In this document: positions 1 to 11,800 of the stretch, in pieces
Numbering within the stretch: position 1 is the stretch's first letter
Layout of the letters: every line of letters begins with the position of its first letter
NCBI GenBank assembly: GCA_023159155.1
Contig: JAJNNX010000011.1
Span: 1,028,288-1,092,287, forward strand
From: Ustulina deusta
Taxonomy: Eukaryota > Ascomycota > Sordariomycetes > Xylariales > Xylariaceae
Direction of reading: 5' to 3'
DNA: 64,000 nucleotides
Translations under genes and position numbers: made by a program
Notes under the pieces: generated by a model
Seen by the model: only the letters and a program-made list of their open reading frames with translations
Databases searched by the model: none
Told to the model about the DNA's origin: nothing

Positions 1-253
1 GTCCTTCTCGCTGTATTATTGATTACGTGAGTGCACTTCCGCCCCAGCCATCACCAGCCCCTGGCGTCTATGTCAGCATTGATTGCAAACAACGAAATCC
101 TACGCAGACGGGGTACGTATAGATACATAGAAGTAGGGAATCAAGTCTAACCGCATTCCTTGGATCCTAAAAGGATCTGTTCTATGTTTGCTGCTACCAA
201 TAAAATACAGAAGATCACATACATATGCCTAGTAAAAACAAAAACCCCAGCAA
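1..253. other. Downstream flank of the ATPase gene
   Basis: Ordinary mixed-composition sequence downstream of the minus-strand ATPase stop codon. I see no convincing coding region, RNA gene or repeat in it. It probably holds that gene's 3' untranslated region. Confidence 0.4.
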
Positions 254-1986
254 CTACGAAGCCATGATAGTTTTCCCGCCGTCTTCCGTGATACGTGCTC
301 TCACGTTCACCCTCAACACACGATGCGCCAATTGCCTCGGTGTGACCTTCAAGTCCTGCTTTTCCAGCGACACGATGGCACTCGGAGCAAAGACCAAAGC
401 CTCGCCCTTTCGCAGCCCTACTATCTTCGCGAACAGGTCGAGGATAGGATCGTCCGGCGACACGGAAATGCCGCGCAGACCGTGGCGGTTGGCCTCCTCC
501 TCCTCCTCCCCGTCATGAATTTCCACATCCTTACCCTTACTGGTAAGTTTCGACACTTTGGAAATCCCCGCCAAATGTTTCGTCAAAACATTAAGCCAGT
601 CGGGGGAACTAAAGCGATGCACGATCGTAATGCTGCACAGGTCCAGCAGCTTGGGCGATATCGTCGGCTCCTGCGTGGATATGACGATTCGAGCACCCAG
701 GTGGCGCTGAAACCGGATGGCTGCAAGCAGGCTATTTGTCAAGACCTCTGAGTCCGACGTCTCGCCCATGTATCTGTGGGCCTCGTCCAGCGCGATGATC
801 CGCCCGAGAGAGCGGTCCTGAGCTAGGAATATGGACAGGCAGATGTTGAACAGCGCACAGGCCATGGAGGTGGTCACGCACGGGCACGAAAGATCAACAA
901 TTAGAAGTTCGCCAGCCTATCAACCGTTGATTAGTAAAAAGTGGCCAAGGGGCTGAGAAGATTACATGGAGGCCGACGCTTACTTTGGGCGTCCAGTCAG
1001 TCCCACGTTGCGCGGCATTGCGCCTCATGAGGGGGTCCACCTGACTTTGGACCATGAAGCTTTCCAATGTATCCAAACGTTGCCGAAGGCCTCGTTTCTG
1101 GTCGGCGCTTAATTGCTCTGCCTCAAGCTTGGTTTTGAATTCATGATAGTTGAATCTGCCCGGGTTATTCTGCTGACTGAGACGCATGTCCCTCAGTATC
1201 CTTTGAATCACCTGGGCATACAGAGGTTGGTTCTTGTCGAATGCCATAAGTTCTAGCATACGCTTTGTGTTGAGGTCTGCCTGGTCTAGGCGTAGAGCCT
1301 CAACTGTAACGTGGTCGAGCTTGCTGTACGACTCCTATGCTGGATTAGAAGAGGGGATGAGACGGAGAATGTGCCGAAAATACCTTTATAACCCTAATAT
1401 TGGTAGGAGAGCATAATACTCTCACACTAATGGCCGGGTCACTACCTAGGTAGGCGGCCTCGCACGGAGCAACGCTCCAGTCGGATGCGTAATCATCATA
1501 GTGGAAGACAATTCCCGTCAATGGACGAGGGAGACAACCAAGTCTATCTGATTGTATCAAACAGTTCTCGAGAATACAAGAGAGTGTGTGACTCTTCCCT
1601 GACCCTTGGCTACCACAGATGAAGACGCTAGAAGGCGTTGCAACGTTGTAGAAGATACGCGGATCGCGGGATGATTTCCGAAGGCTGTGTACATCTCCAG
1701 CTAGGAGTCCGTATTGGGAAAAGGGTGGTGCGGAGGCTGGTGTTGCTAATTTTTTCGCATGTTTTAAGACGGGATGTGTGAACAAAGGGGCGGTATTGAT
1801 TTCGCTCAGCTCATCTGTCGTTGGCTTCCGAATGAGCAAGCTTAGCTGTTGTTTCAAAATCTCATCATCATCTTCGTCACTTTCTCGAACTTCATTGTCA
1901 CTAGAAGCTGTATTTGTCGATTTGCAGCTCATGAATGAGCGAGTTGGCGATAACCCAGTCCCGAGAGAGACACCTTGCGTGGCCAT
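254..1986 (-). CDS. HerA/FtsK-like P-loop ATPase, three exons
   Basis: Exons 1384-1986, 984-1334 and 254-916 (introns of 49 and 67 nt, all phase 0) give a 538-residue protein. An acidic, low-complexity N-terminus (about residues 30-45, run of E/D) precedes a Walker A loop GSQGSGKSH at 125-133. A Walker B strand IIALDE lies at about 358-363 and is followed by AHRYMG. Next comes a stretch with STQEP and VHRFSSPDW, resembling the 'TQ-P ... R' region of HerA/VirD4-type ATPases that pump or translocate DNA or protein. Intron 1 ends in CATAG and intron 2 carries a TACTAATC branch site before GATAG; both joins restore a continuous reading frame. The start has ATG in GCCATGGC context on the coding strand. 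The ATPase fold is well supported; substrate and compartment are unknown. Related fungal proteins are usually annotated only as P-loop NTPases. It is transcribed divergently from the next gene. Confidence 0.8.
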
Positions 1987-2785
1987 GGCGTTTACTATTG
2001 GAATTCCAAAGTCTCAGTGGTAGAAGGGTATCCACGGGGTGATATGCAGGTTTGGTAGGGTAGGAATAGAAGCTAGAGCTGTATTTGCTTGAACTCAACA
2101 GTGTCATCAAAAGCGCACCGATGGCGTTCCAGGAGTTATATACACGTGGAAACGTGCTGCCTAGCGGGCAGGAAAGCGAAGAAACGCATGGCCATGAATG
2201 GTCCCGTCTCGTAAAATTTGCTAATTCTAGACAATACTATCGACGGCAAGGCTAATTATCGAATGGGTAGGACTTGACAATTCCACGGGCCGTTGCATCG
2301 TCGCATCGAAGTTTCGCCGTTGTTCCATGGCACCGAGGTATTGGAGACAAACGGAGCGAAGCTAACCGAGACATATTTGCAAGGTAGAGGCGAAGTACTT
2401 ACGAAATACTTCAACCCAATATCTAGTATGTGACCTTATTTTCAGGACTGTCCGCACAATGCCGTTTGCAGAAACAAACAGATAGTGACCTCGAAGTGTC
2501 TCGGGGAGTGTAAGCCGTCGGGACCGGGTGGGGACGGGTATGTACGGCACTTCATGCATAACACTACTTCGGCTCTTGGCGCGGTGAGTGGGCAGGTGCT
2601 AACGCTTGGGGAAGGCACAGTCAGATTCCAACTATTTTTAGCTAGTGGGCTTCATCCACTTACACAGAGATTTAAAGCATACGGCTGGTACATGGCCTTC
2701 CCTGTCATCCGTGCCATTTCACAGCATACCCTCTACACTTTTCGAGCTTCTTGTCTGGAGAGCGTTCTTTAGGGTTAGCGACACC
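1987..2785. promoter_or_regulatory. Divergent intergenic region between ATPase and GNAT/ankyrin genes
   Basis: About 800 bp separate two divergent start codons, so both promoters lie here. A perfect E-box palindrome CACGTG is at 2143-2148, next to a TATATA run at 2137-2142, on the ATPase side. Short open frames in this region have no recognisable protein features and I treat them as chance. Promoter function is inferred from position only. Confidence 0.4.
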
Positions 2786-4681
2786 ATGAGTACTGCTAAG
2801 CGAGATCGCACTTCAGGCGCGGGGGAAGGTCGTCACGAGTCCGGTAGCGCCGCTGCGGGGAAACTACCAGGACAACGGCACAGCGATGAAGTCCAAGTCA
2901 CCGTCAAAGTCTATTCTGACGATGACGAACGGGAAGACGACAATAGTCCCAACTGTGCGGATGGGGACGACACGTCGGATGAAGACGACGATTTCCCTAC
3001 GACGCTATTTGACGCGTTCGGAGAGCAGAGGTGGTGCAAGCAGATCAATGGCTTCGCGAATGTGGGCCAAAGTCGGGTCGCTGACTCTGATGCCAAGTTG
3101 CTCAGACGCGATTCTATGAGAAGTGCCTTCTGGACTGAGATGGAAGAGCTTTGTGAAGAAACTTCCTTGCTCGCATTTGAGCTCTTTGACAGGTACGGTC
3201 GCTTGAACCGTGAGTACGGCGAACATGAGATCAGGAAAGGGTCTGGTATCTGGGGCAAAGAGCTTGATCATGGCGATATTCTCATGATCGAAAACATTCA
3301 TATTGAACCTCTTTGGCGTCGCCAGGGGGTGGGAGCCAAGCTCGTTAGCGCAGTATTGGATAAGGCGCGACACGAGTCAAACGGCTTTTTTGCCTTCGTC
3401 AATCCTATGCATCTCACTCAAGAGACGACCCGTAACGACGAGAAGCCAGATTCGGGCACTATTTGCGAGCAATCCGAGAACTTCAAGCACTTCTTTCGGT
3501 CGTTGGGTTTCAGAAGAGTAGGGACTTCAGGATGGCTAGCCTTTACTGATAACGATTCTCATCCTTCACGGCATTTGGATAAAGCACAAGATTGGGATGC
3601 CCCAGTACAGTTGAAAGGGGAGCAAATCACCCCTGAACCAATACGTACGATCCTGAGCTCCTTATCCGACTCCTCAATCTCCGGTGCAGAATGCGTCTCT
3701 AAAATGGAGGAGGTGTTTGCTGTGGAAGAAAATGCGCCATTGCAGCTGTATACCGACGAAATTGGCAACACGATTCTCCACATGGCCGCCATAGGCAGGA
3801 AAGCAGAACCGATTTCATATATCATGTCCAGGATTCCCCAGCTAGCAGAAAAACGTAACTCCGACGGCCACACGCCCTTGGAAGCACTGCAGAGCAGCCT
3901 GGACCAACAGAGAACAAGGCGATTCGGAGGAGGGGTCAGAGTAGTCATCGACGTGATATCAGATAACTTTACAGGCTTCTGCCAATCTGACATTGAGTGT
4001 CTCACAGCTCTAACAGGTACAGAAATATTTGATCTCACCAAGCTCTCAGACCGAGATATATGGGCAGTCTCGTCGGCGACAGATGAAATGGCTAGCAGAG
4101 TCCGCGAGGCTAATCCGATCCGCAACGCACTGCGACTAAAGTACGGCTGCACCTGCGGGCAGTGCATTGGTGGATTCCTAAGTCCCAGGATGCAATTCGC
4201 ACTACTCTCCCAGGCCGAGATTCAGTATGATACCTTGAACGACTATCCGGGCCCCCATTGCAGCGGTGAGGATTGGGTCGCGCTCAACGATGATGTCTTA
4301 GGTCATCTCCCCAGGGCAGCTCAGCAAAACCTCGTAACCAACAAATCCATGAGACAGGGTTTCATCAATATGTGTCAGCACATCGCTCGTTGTCTTAGGA
4401 AGAAACGGCTACCTAATACAGCGACAATTCTTGACTTCTATCAAGACGAAGTAAGCGAGTGGCCGCCAGTAACGAGAAACTACCTTCAACGAGGCGGTAC
4501 GGTGGCGGCTGTGGCCATGATGCTTTTTGACAGGGTTATTAACCAGGATGAATGGGCTGGTGATAAAACAATGATGGAGACGTTTGAAGATGATATAAAT
4601 CAGCTCCCCGCCTGCCGGAATGACCACGAGTTTGGTTTTGTAAGGGCCATGTGCGGATACGAGGAGATCTTCACCGGGTAG
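2786..4681 (+). CDS. GNAT-type acetyltransferase domain plus ankyrin-like protein
   Basis: Intronless frame. I chose the ATG at 2786 (CACCATGAG context, followed by a charged N-terminus) over an upstream in-frame ATG at 2645; this gives 631 residues. Residues 45-70 are strongly acidic. Residues about 160-250 look like a GNAT N-acetyltransferase fold: strand DILMIENIHIEP, then the acetyl-CoA pyrophosphate loop RRQGVGAKL (178-186), and a late LGFRRVGTSGWLAF strand. Residues about 325-370 resemble one or two ankyrin repeats (GNTILHMAA, DGHTPLEAL). A CTCGQC motif at 455-460 could bind a metal but is not a known finger. The C-terminal 170 residues are unassigned. Acceptor substrate is unknown; acetylation is inferred from fold only. 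A decayed partial copy of this gene lies at 13580-13787 in the same window. Confidence 0.75.
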   Translation: MSTAKRDRTSGAGEGRHESGSAAAGKLPGQRHSDEVQVTVKVYSDDDEREDDNSPNCADGDDTSDEDDDFPTTLFDAFGEQRWCKQINGFANVGQSRVADSDAKLLRRDSMRSAFWTEMEELCEETSLLAFELFDRYGRLNREYGEHEIRKGSGIWGKELDHGDILMIENIHIEPLWRRQGVGAKLVSAVLDKARHESNGFFAFVNPMHLTQETTRNDEKPDSGTICEQSENFKHFFRSLGFRRVGTSGWLAFTDNDSHPSRHLDKAQDWDAPVQLKGEQITPEPIRTILSSLSDSSISGAECVSKMEEVFAVEENAPLQLYTDEIGNTILHMAAIGRKAEPISYIMSRIPQLAEKRNSDGHTPLEALQSSLDQQRTRRFGGGVRVVIDVISDNFTGFCQSDIECLTALTGTEIFDLTKLSDRDIWAVSSATDEMASRVREANPIRNALRLKYGCTCGQCIGGFLSPRMQFALLSQAEIQYDTLNDYPGPHCSGEDWVALNDDVLGHLPRAAQQNLVTNKSMRQGFINMCQHIARCLRKKRLPNTATILDFYQDEVSEWPPVTRNYLQRGGTVAAVAMMLFDRVINQDEWAGDKTMMETFEDDINQLPACRNDHEFGFVRAMCGYEEIFTG

Positions 4682-5129
4682 TACCTTGAGATCTAGGGGA
4701 AGGGATAGAGTAGTCGTGAATACCTAACATTGGCAAGTATGGAGGCTATGCAACGAAGCATGATCTATATCTGGTGTGTTCGAATTGTGCATGCACTCCC
4801 AGGCAAAAACTACCGGTAGTACTTAGGAGGTAATACAGCTCGGAGCGTGAGCAGCCAGATAGAGTCTGTTTAAGCACGAGGGCACGAGACTACGCTGCAG
4901 CCGTGGTAGTTTTAAGTGAGGGAGCTATATTGTATGGACTTGGGTGATGGCGAGGTGTGAAATCTTGTCTACACCAGGTAGGTAGTGTAGGTAGGTAGGC
5001 GCCCCGGCCGAAAACCCCCGTTGCAAACGCACTCCATTTATCGACCAACTAGCCCCAAGACATTCGCTACACAGTCCCCTGCTGTAACCACTCGTGTGGC
5101 TCTCAACTGAGCTGGGAGGCTTTAGCAGC
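4682..5129. other. Intergenic between convergent genes
   Basis: No gene seen. A short GTAGGTAGG-type microsatellite lies around 4976-5000. This is the convergent 3' side of the GNAT/ankyrin gene and of the small secreted-protein gene. Confidence 0.4.
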
Positions 5130-5432
5130 TTAGCTACAGCTACCAGACCTCACTTCAGAGTTGGTTCCCACGTCCTTGAAGATATTGTTCGGAAAGTGGG
5201 TGGTGTGGGCGTTCCATTTCTTCTCGCCACTGCTTCCTCGAATCCAAACACAGGAGTTGTCGTCCGAATCAGCGTTCCATTTTGCTGAAGCGCAGTCAAC
5301 TGCAGCTTGCCAGCTGTTATTAAGGTTGTACATGCCGGTAATGCCGCCGCCAAACTTCTTCTTTTTCCAGCAAGTCAACTGGATGGCATTGGTGACCGAG
5401 GCGATAAGGAGGACAGCTGCTGCAAACTTCAT
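5130..5432 (-). CDS. Small secreted protein, four cysteines after the signal peptide
   Basis: Single-exon, 100-residue protein. The open frame extends upstream, but the ATG at 5432 is the first that gives a secretory N-terminus: MKFAAAVLLIASVTNA is a classic signal peptide with predicted cleavage after residue 16. The mature part is about 84 residues with four cysteines (in LTCW, DCAS, SCVW and near the C-terminus SGSC), enough for two disulfides. It has a basic KKKK patch just after the first cysteine. Size, export signal and cysteine content match fungal candidate effectors or other small extracellular proteins, but no family is recognised and no activity is claimed. Its upstream region holds a diverged 180-bp-spaced direct repeat, and the gene is within 400 bp of a full-length transposon insertion, a common setting for fast-evolving secreted genes. 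Confidence 0.75.
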   Translation of the reverse strand: MKFAAAVLLIASVTNAIQLTCWKKKKFGGGITGMYNLNNSWQAAVDCASAKWNADSDDNSCVWIRGSSGEKKWNAHTTHFPNNIFKDVGTNSEVRSGSCS

Positions 5433-5510
5433 ATTGAGCGAGTTGTCTATGTATGATAGAGTTCTGATTAGCTTCGAGCGATGAAAGAGTGGTAAATATA
5501 TGGAAGAAGA

Positions 5511-5748
5511 GATCAAACTAACTTTTGCAAATCGTGTTGCTGATGGGTGGTTTATACTGTTCAGAATAACGGCCGGTTGGGAGTTTAACTGACGGTGCAA
5601 GCTGATGTGTGTGTGTTTGGTGTGTGATAGAGTTCCGTTCGGTTTCTTGAGATCAAAGATTGACAAAGATAGAAGAAGTGCTGCTGATGAGATCAAACTG
5701 ACTTTGGTAAATCGTGTCGCGGATGGGCGACTTTATACTTCTCAGAGT
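5511..5748. repeat. Direct repeat upstream of the small secreted-protein gene
   Basis: A segment of about 57 bp beginning GATCAAACTAACTTT at 5511 recurs at 5691-5748 as GATCAAACTGACTTT, exactly 180 bp further on. Both copies continue through AATCGTGT, GATGGG and TTTATACT. Differences include transitions and transversions. The copies lie about 80 and 260 bp upstream of the minus-strand start codon, so they may be a duplicated promoter module. Function is inference. Confidence 0.7.
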
Positions 5749-5804
5749 ATAGAGCGACCTATCTCTCGAGCGCGGGGACTTCTGAGTCGATCACGAGACT
5801 CGGC

Positions 5805-8800
5805 AGGTTCTTTTAGCGATTGATTGATTGATTGATTATGTTTAACGTTGGTACGGGGTGCTGTAGCACTATATCGTAAACCTCCCTAGAAGTATTAAAA
5901 TATAGCAAGCTTTATCTAGTTTTATTATAGTAGGATATAGTATTATAAAAGTTCTATATTAAATATAATTTTTTTTTATAGTATTAGGTATAATACTAGA
6001 TTGTGCTTTTGTAAGCTTAATATATTGTTGCTTGTAGTTACTACGTTTTAATCTTTTAAACTAAAAGTTAGGTGTTTTTTTGTTAAGTTGTTAGGTTTGT
6101 TTAGTATTATTTATAGGTTTGGGCTTTTATTTTTGCTTTATGTTAGTTTTTGTTAGGGGGCTTGCCGGGGCAAGCGGTTATATAGTGCTACTTTTGTAGC
6201 TGTTTTTAATGTTTTGTATTTTTTATATATTTTTAGGATTATTTGTTTTAAAGTTTTAAAAATATATAAAAAAAAAAAAAGTTTTTTTTAGTATTAGATT
6301 TATTTTATAAAAATAATAATTATATTGCTTTTGCTTCCTAGGGCTTAAAAAAGAACTATTTTTAGTTTTTTTTTACTATTTTTTTTTTGTTTAAGTTTGC
6401 TTTTTATAATATGTTTTTTTTTATATAGTATTACTTATTTTTTAGTTAGAATAATAAATATATTTTATTATAATAGCTTATAATTTAGTAAAATTTTTAA
6501 AATACTAAAAAGTTTTAGATTAACTAAATCTAATACTTATATATATTTATTATATTTTAAAGTTTTATTTTATAAAATATTATAGGCTAGCTATATTTTA
6601 GCTATTTTATATTATTATATTTTTTTTTTAGTTTGGGTAGTTTTAGCTAGTTAATTATATAAGCTCTAATAATTTTGTAATATATTATATATTCTAGGCT
6701 TTTTTTTTTTTTTCTGCTAAAGTAAAAAATATAAGTATAATAAACCTTTATATTAATATAATTAAATTTGTTATAGTATTACTTATAGTTTTTATAGGCT
6801 ATTATAGTATTAAAGTACTAGTTTAAAGTTTTTTTAAGTAGGTATAATATTTTAAAGTATTTATTTAGCCTATATTTAATATTAATAGCTTTAAAACTAC
6901 TAAAAATATTAATATTTTAGTTTTTTAGTTAGTTATTTGTTATTTGTTTAATAGTTAACCGGTTATTTTTTTTAAGGCTAGCTGCTATAAGTGTTAACTT
7001 TAGGTTTAAAAGGCCTTTTTTTGCTCCAAGCTTTACTAGTTTGTTTACTTTTTTGTTTTTTTTAATATTATAATACTTTAAGCTTTAGTATAGTATAATA
7101 TTATACTATTTTATAAATTTATATATTTTAATAAAAACTTATTATAATATTATTAAAGTATTTTTTTAAGCATATATTAGTATTATTATATTATTAGCGC
7201 AGAGTATGATTGTAGTATTGGTTAGGTATTTTTATGTAGTATTTTAAAGGCCCCTAAGGGCCCCTAGTACTTCTGTATTAAATACTACGCTATAAGGGTT
7301 TAGGCCTTCTGGTTTTTTTATTGTTAATATTTATTTTTTATATATAATATATTTATAGCTTAGTTTTTTGCTTGTTTTTAACCTGTTAATAAAAATTGTT
7401 ATATTAAAAATAAAACGTTTAGCGAATTACTACTTAAAAGCTTTTATTGTTGTTTTTTTATTAATATTATTTATAAAGCTTGTTTATAATCCTAAGGAAA
7501 ATCTAGGCAAATATAATATTATTTTTTTAATATTTAGTAGAAAACTTGCTACTATTTGAAAGCTAGTGTATGCTTGCTATTGCTATCTAGTTTTTTTGCT
7601 TTATTAGATTATTTTTAGTGCTAATCTTAGTACTAAAAAGTAGGTCTTATGAACTGTTTTAATTTTAAAAGTATGTTTAAGTTTGGTTTGTTCTAGGGTA
7701 ATATTTACGGTTGGTATTTTGCTAGTTATAAAAAGGGTGTGCTTAGGGAACGTTTTTTATATAGGTAGTACTTTTTGAGCAGCCCTTAAAAGTATATGTT
7801 GTATTGTTTATATATAGCTTTTTAGTTTTATATTTATTATTTATTAATAGTTGTTTGTTGTTTTGCTTGCTGGTTTTTTTTTTTTTTTATATTATGCTTT
7901 ATATTTATATAGAAGTACTAGTATTAGAACTAAGTTAATTATCTTTTATAGGCCGGCCGCTAGGGGGCCCCTAACTATAGCTATAATAGCTTTAATATAG
8001 TTAGTTATTTTGGATCTTTTAGCTGTTTTTTCTTTAATATATTGGCAAAACTGGAGTTTCTGGTTTAGGTACATTCCTAGCTAGCGTAGGGCTAGTATTT
8101 TATGTGGTTTAAAAGGGTTGACTATTAGGGTTAGAAATATTTTTGTGCTATTTTTAAAGTTAATTATAAGGTTGGCTTGAGATCTATTACGTATAAAATA
8201 TATAGCTTTTATTTTTTTAGAAGCAAAAGCAATTTTGTTAGTTTGGCTATATTCTAAGATTTTATTAATTTGTTTTTTAGCTTTATATATGTTTTGTTTT
8301 AAAGTTTTTTTTATAATTAGTATTATTATATTGTTAGTATATTTTTATTTGTTTGGGTTATTACTTACTAATTTATATAAATATAGTATATAAAGTATTA
8401 GTAATACTAGAAAGCTTTATAAAATATTACAAGTAACTTTTTTAAGGTTTATTGTAGCGTTTTTAAAATATATAATAATTATTTATTTTAATAAAAAGTT
8501 TTTTATTAATTTAATAATTATAGTAAGCTAGCTTTATTATATTATTTGGCTTATTAGGCGGTTTTTTAGCAGTATATTAAATATACTTTATATGTTTAAA
8601 ATAACTAGTGTGGCTATTATCTTATTAGCAAAAACTAATTTAATATTATAAACTAAACTAGTTATTAGATCTATTATAAACTTTTTAAGTACTGCCCTAG
8701 TATATTATAGGTTTATTAAGCCAGCTTTAAGGGCTATTTATATTATTTTTTGTATTATAAATTGTTTAAAGCCTTTTTTAATGCATAAAAGTAGTATAAT

Positions 8801-11800
8801 TAGTTTTTATAACTTATATAAAGTAAAATTAGTTTTGTTAATTTTTAGTAGTATTACTACGCTGGCTTTTTTTTAGACTTTTAAAAAAACACTAAACTTA
8901 AAGCATTTTTTTAGTAGCTTTTGGTAGTACTTTTTAATAGCGGGCCATATTACGGTTAGGTACTTAATTATTATAAGGTCCTTTTTTAGAAAAATTAAGG
9001 TTATTTTTGTTATATAGCTACGCGCTTTTTTTATAGAAACAGATATATTTTAGAGTAGTTATAAAAACGTATTAGGTTTTAGAGGCTTAATATTTAATAG
9101 GTTATTTTACGTATTAAATTTTTTAAGAATATTTTTAGTTAGATATTTTGTTTTTTTTTTTGCTTTAACTATAACTTTTTTTTTATTAATAAATAGTAGT
9201 GCTTTAATACTTCCTTTTTATTTGTACTAGTTTACTATTTTTATTAAGTTTTTATTATTTTTAGTATTGTTTATTTTATTTTTTTAATATTTTATTTTTG
9301 CTTTTTTTATTATAGTAAGTAGCTAGCATTAAGTTATATTTATATTTTTAGTATTAAATAATATTTTAAATTCTATTTATGCTCTAGAGCACTTAAGTAT
9401 CTACTATAGCAATGCTTTGCTATATTTTCTGTTTTTAGTTCTTATAGTTTTTATATATTTTAATATAAAAGTAGTTAGTGCTCTAGTAGCTTTTTTTATT
9501 TTGTTGCAGGTTATAATTTTTTTTATCTTTAGTAATATATAAGTCTGTATGCTAGTTAAGTTATATAATTTTTTAAAATCTTTATTTTTAATTAAAATTT
9601 TAGGTATTTTTTATAGGGGTTATATTAGGCTATTTTATAGTAGTACAATCTATAATAGCTTATGGTTTAATAAAGTTTTTAGCTTTTTTGTTACTTAGCT
9701 ATCTATAAAAAGAATGTTTAAAAATAGTATATTTAATATATATCCCGCCTAATATATTGTTTTGCCTAGTTTTTTTATAAAATATATACCTATTTTAGCT
9801 AACTATTCTAAAACTTTTTATTTTTTATATAACGTAGTAATGCCAGGTTCCTAGTCTAGGTATTAGGTATTTAGGTCTTTTATTACTAAGCAATTTTTTA
9901 GTAGTTCTAATGCAGTAATATAATTTATTACTATATTTATATTAGGTGCCCTATAATAAATAAAAAGTTTATATCTGTTTATTTTAAGCTATATAATGTT
10001 TTAGTAGTATATTAATGCTTTTTTTTTTATTATAAGACTTTTTTATATTTTAACATATATTATTACTTTAAGTTGGTTTATTTTTTTAGTATCCTAAGTA
10101 TTTACTAGTCTATAGTTTTAGTATTTTTAGTATATTTATATTTTTTTTTTTTTGTTTATTAATTTATAGTTTAATAATTATTACTATATTTATTTATTTT
10201 TTTTAGTACTTTTATTAAAAAAATAAAATAATTATTTATATTATATCTAATGTTTTGGGTTACTATTTTTATTGCTTATATAAACAGTTCTATTATTTTT
10301 TTTTTAGTTTTGTTTAGTTATAGTTTAATTTTATTTTTATTTTTATTATTTTTTAGCTTAATAAGTTTATTAAAAGCTTATTATTAGTTTTTGGTTAGTT
10401 TTTATATTATTTTTTTTAATATATTTATAGGCTTTATAATACTATTTCTTATAAAAATTATTTTTGCTAGCTTTCTAATTTATAATAGAAGTATTAGTAT
10501 AACTAGTAGTATAGTAATTAAGTAAGCAGTAATAATTTTTTTTATTATTTTTTTGTTGTCTGTTTTTCTAAAGGTTGTTCCTAACGAAGTATTGCTTAAA
10601 AAAATAGTAGTTTCGGTGCTAGACTTCTTTTGTAGCTGCTTTATAGGCATAAGAAAGGCCTTCTTTTTATTATTATTTTTTTGTTGTTTTAGCTTTTTAA
10701 TAACTACTGCTTTTTTTTTTATTATAGTAGTTATATAAAGAAATTTTTTATTGTTATAATCTTTGCTTCCTGTTTATTATATAGCTTTAAGTTTGGCTTA
10801 TAATAGTAGGATTATTTTGCTGTTTATTTTGTATAGTTTACTAGAGTAGTTCTTATAGTTTATGGGGTATAAGCTATAATAGTTTGTATAGTACGGAAGT
10901 AATATATATATGCTATTATTTATAGGTTTATAGGCATTTGTTTATATGCTATAGTTCTTATAAAGGGGTTTTTTATTGCAGTGCTTTAATATATAGTATT
11001 TTTAATATTTAGGGTTGTAGCAAATAATTTAAACTTGTTTTTCTTTTTTATAAAAGAGTTTGCTAGCTAAGAATAGGCGGAATCTTTATACTAGTTCTTT
11101 AAAAGTAACTATTTATATAGTATTGCTAGTTTAGGGGTTAATATTTTTATAAAATATATATATATTAATTAAAGTAAAGCTTATTTATATTTTTATTTTT
11201 ATTATTACTATTTTTTAAGTAATATTTATTAAATTTTTATTTAAATAATTAGTTATAAAAGCTAGGATTTAAAAAATTATATATATTGTTTATTCTTTAG
11301 GTAGCTTAACTATATAAGTTTAGAAAGTTTGCTTAATAATTTTAATGTTTTTTTTTTAAAAAATTAATTTTGTATTATTAAATCTATTGCTTTAATAGTT
11401 TAGCTTATTTTAGTAGGCTAGATTTTTTAAATAGCTTTGGTTAGTAATTAGAAATTTTGTAATAGTATAGTTCTAGCTATATAAACTATTGCCTATCGGA
11501 GGGCTGTTATTTTTTTTGTTTAGTTTTATTAAAATATAAGTATTTTTATAAAGTTTTTAGAGCTATATTATTATACTAGCGCTATATATAAAAAGTTTGT
11601 TTAATATTATTAATATTATAGATTTAAGAACTAATTTAAGTAATAGTTTTGCTTTTTGTTTGGCTATTTTTATATATAACCTATTAGTTAATAAAGTATT
11701 TATTAATATTAATTATTTAAATATTTTAGTTAAAGCTTAGGTATTTATTAAGCGTAAAAGTGTTATATTTTATTTTTTAGATTATATATATATTAATATA

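Noticed and set aside
7368..7559. Hydrophobic 63-codon open frame in the LINE block
   Set aside because: Its Leu/Ile/Phe/Lys-rich composition is what random AT-rich sequence encodes; there is no family resemblance.
10553..10738. Phe-rich 61-codon open frame
   Set aside because: An artefact of T-rich mutated sequence on the strand opposite to the LINE.
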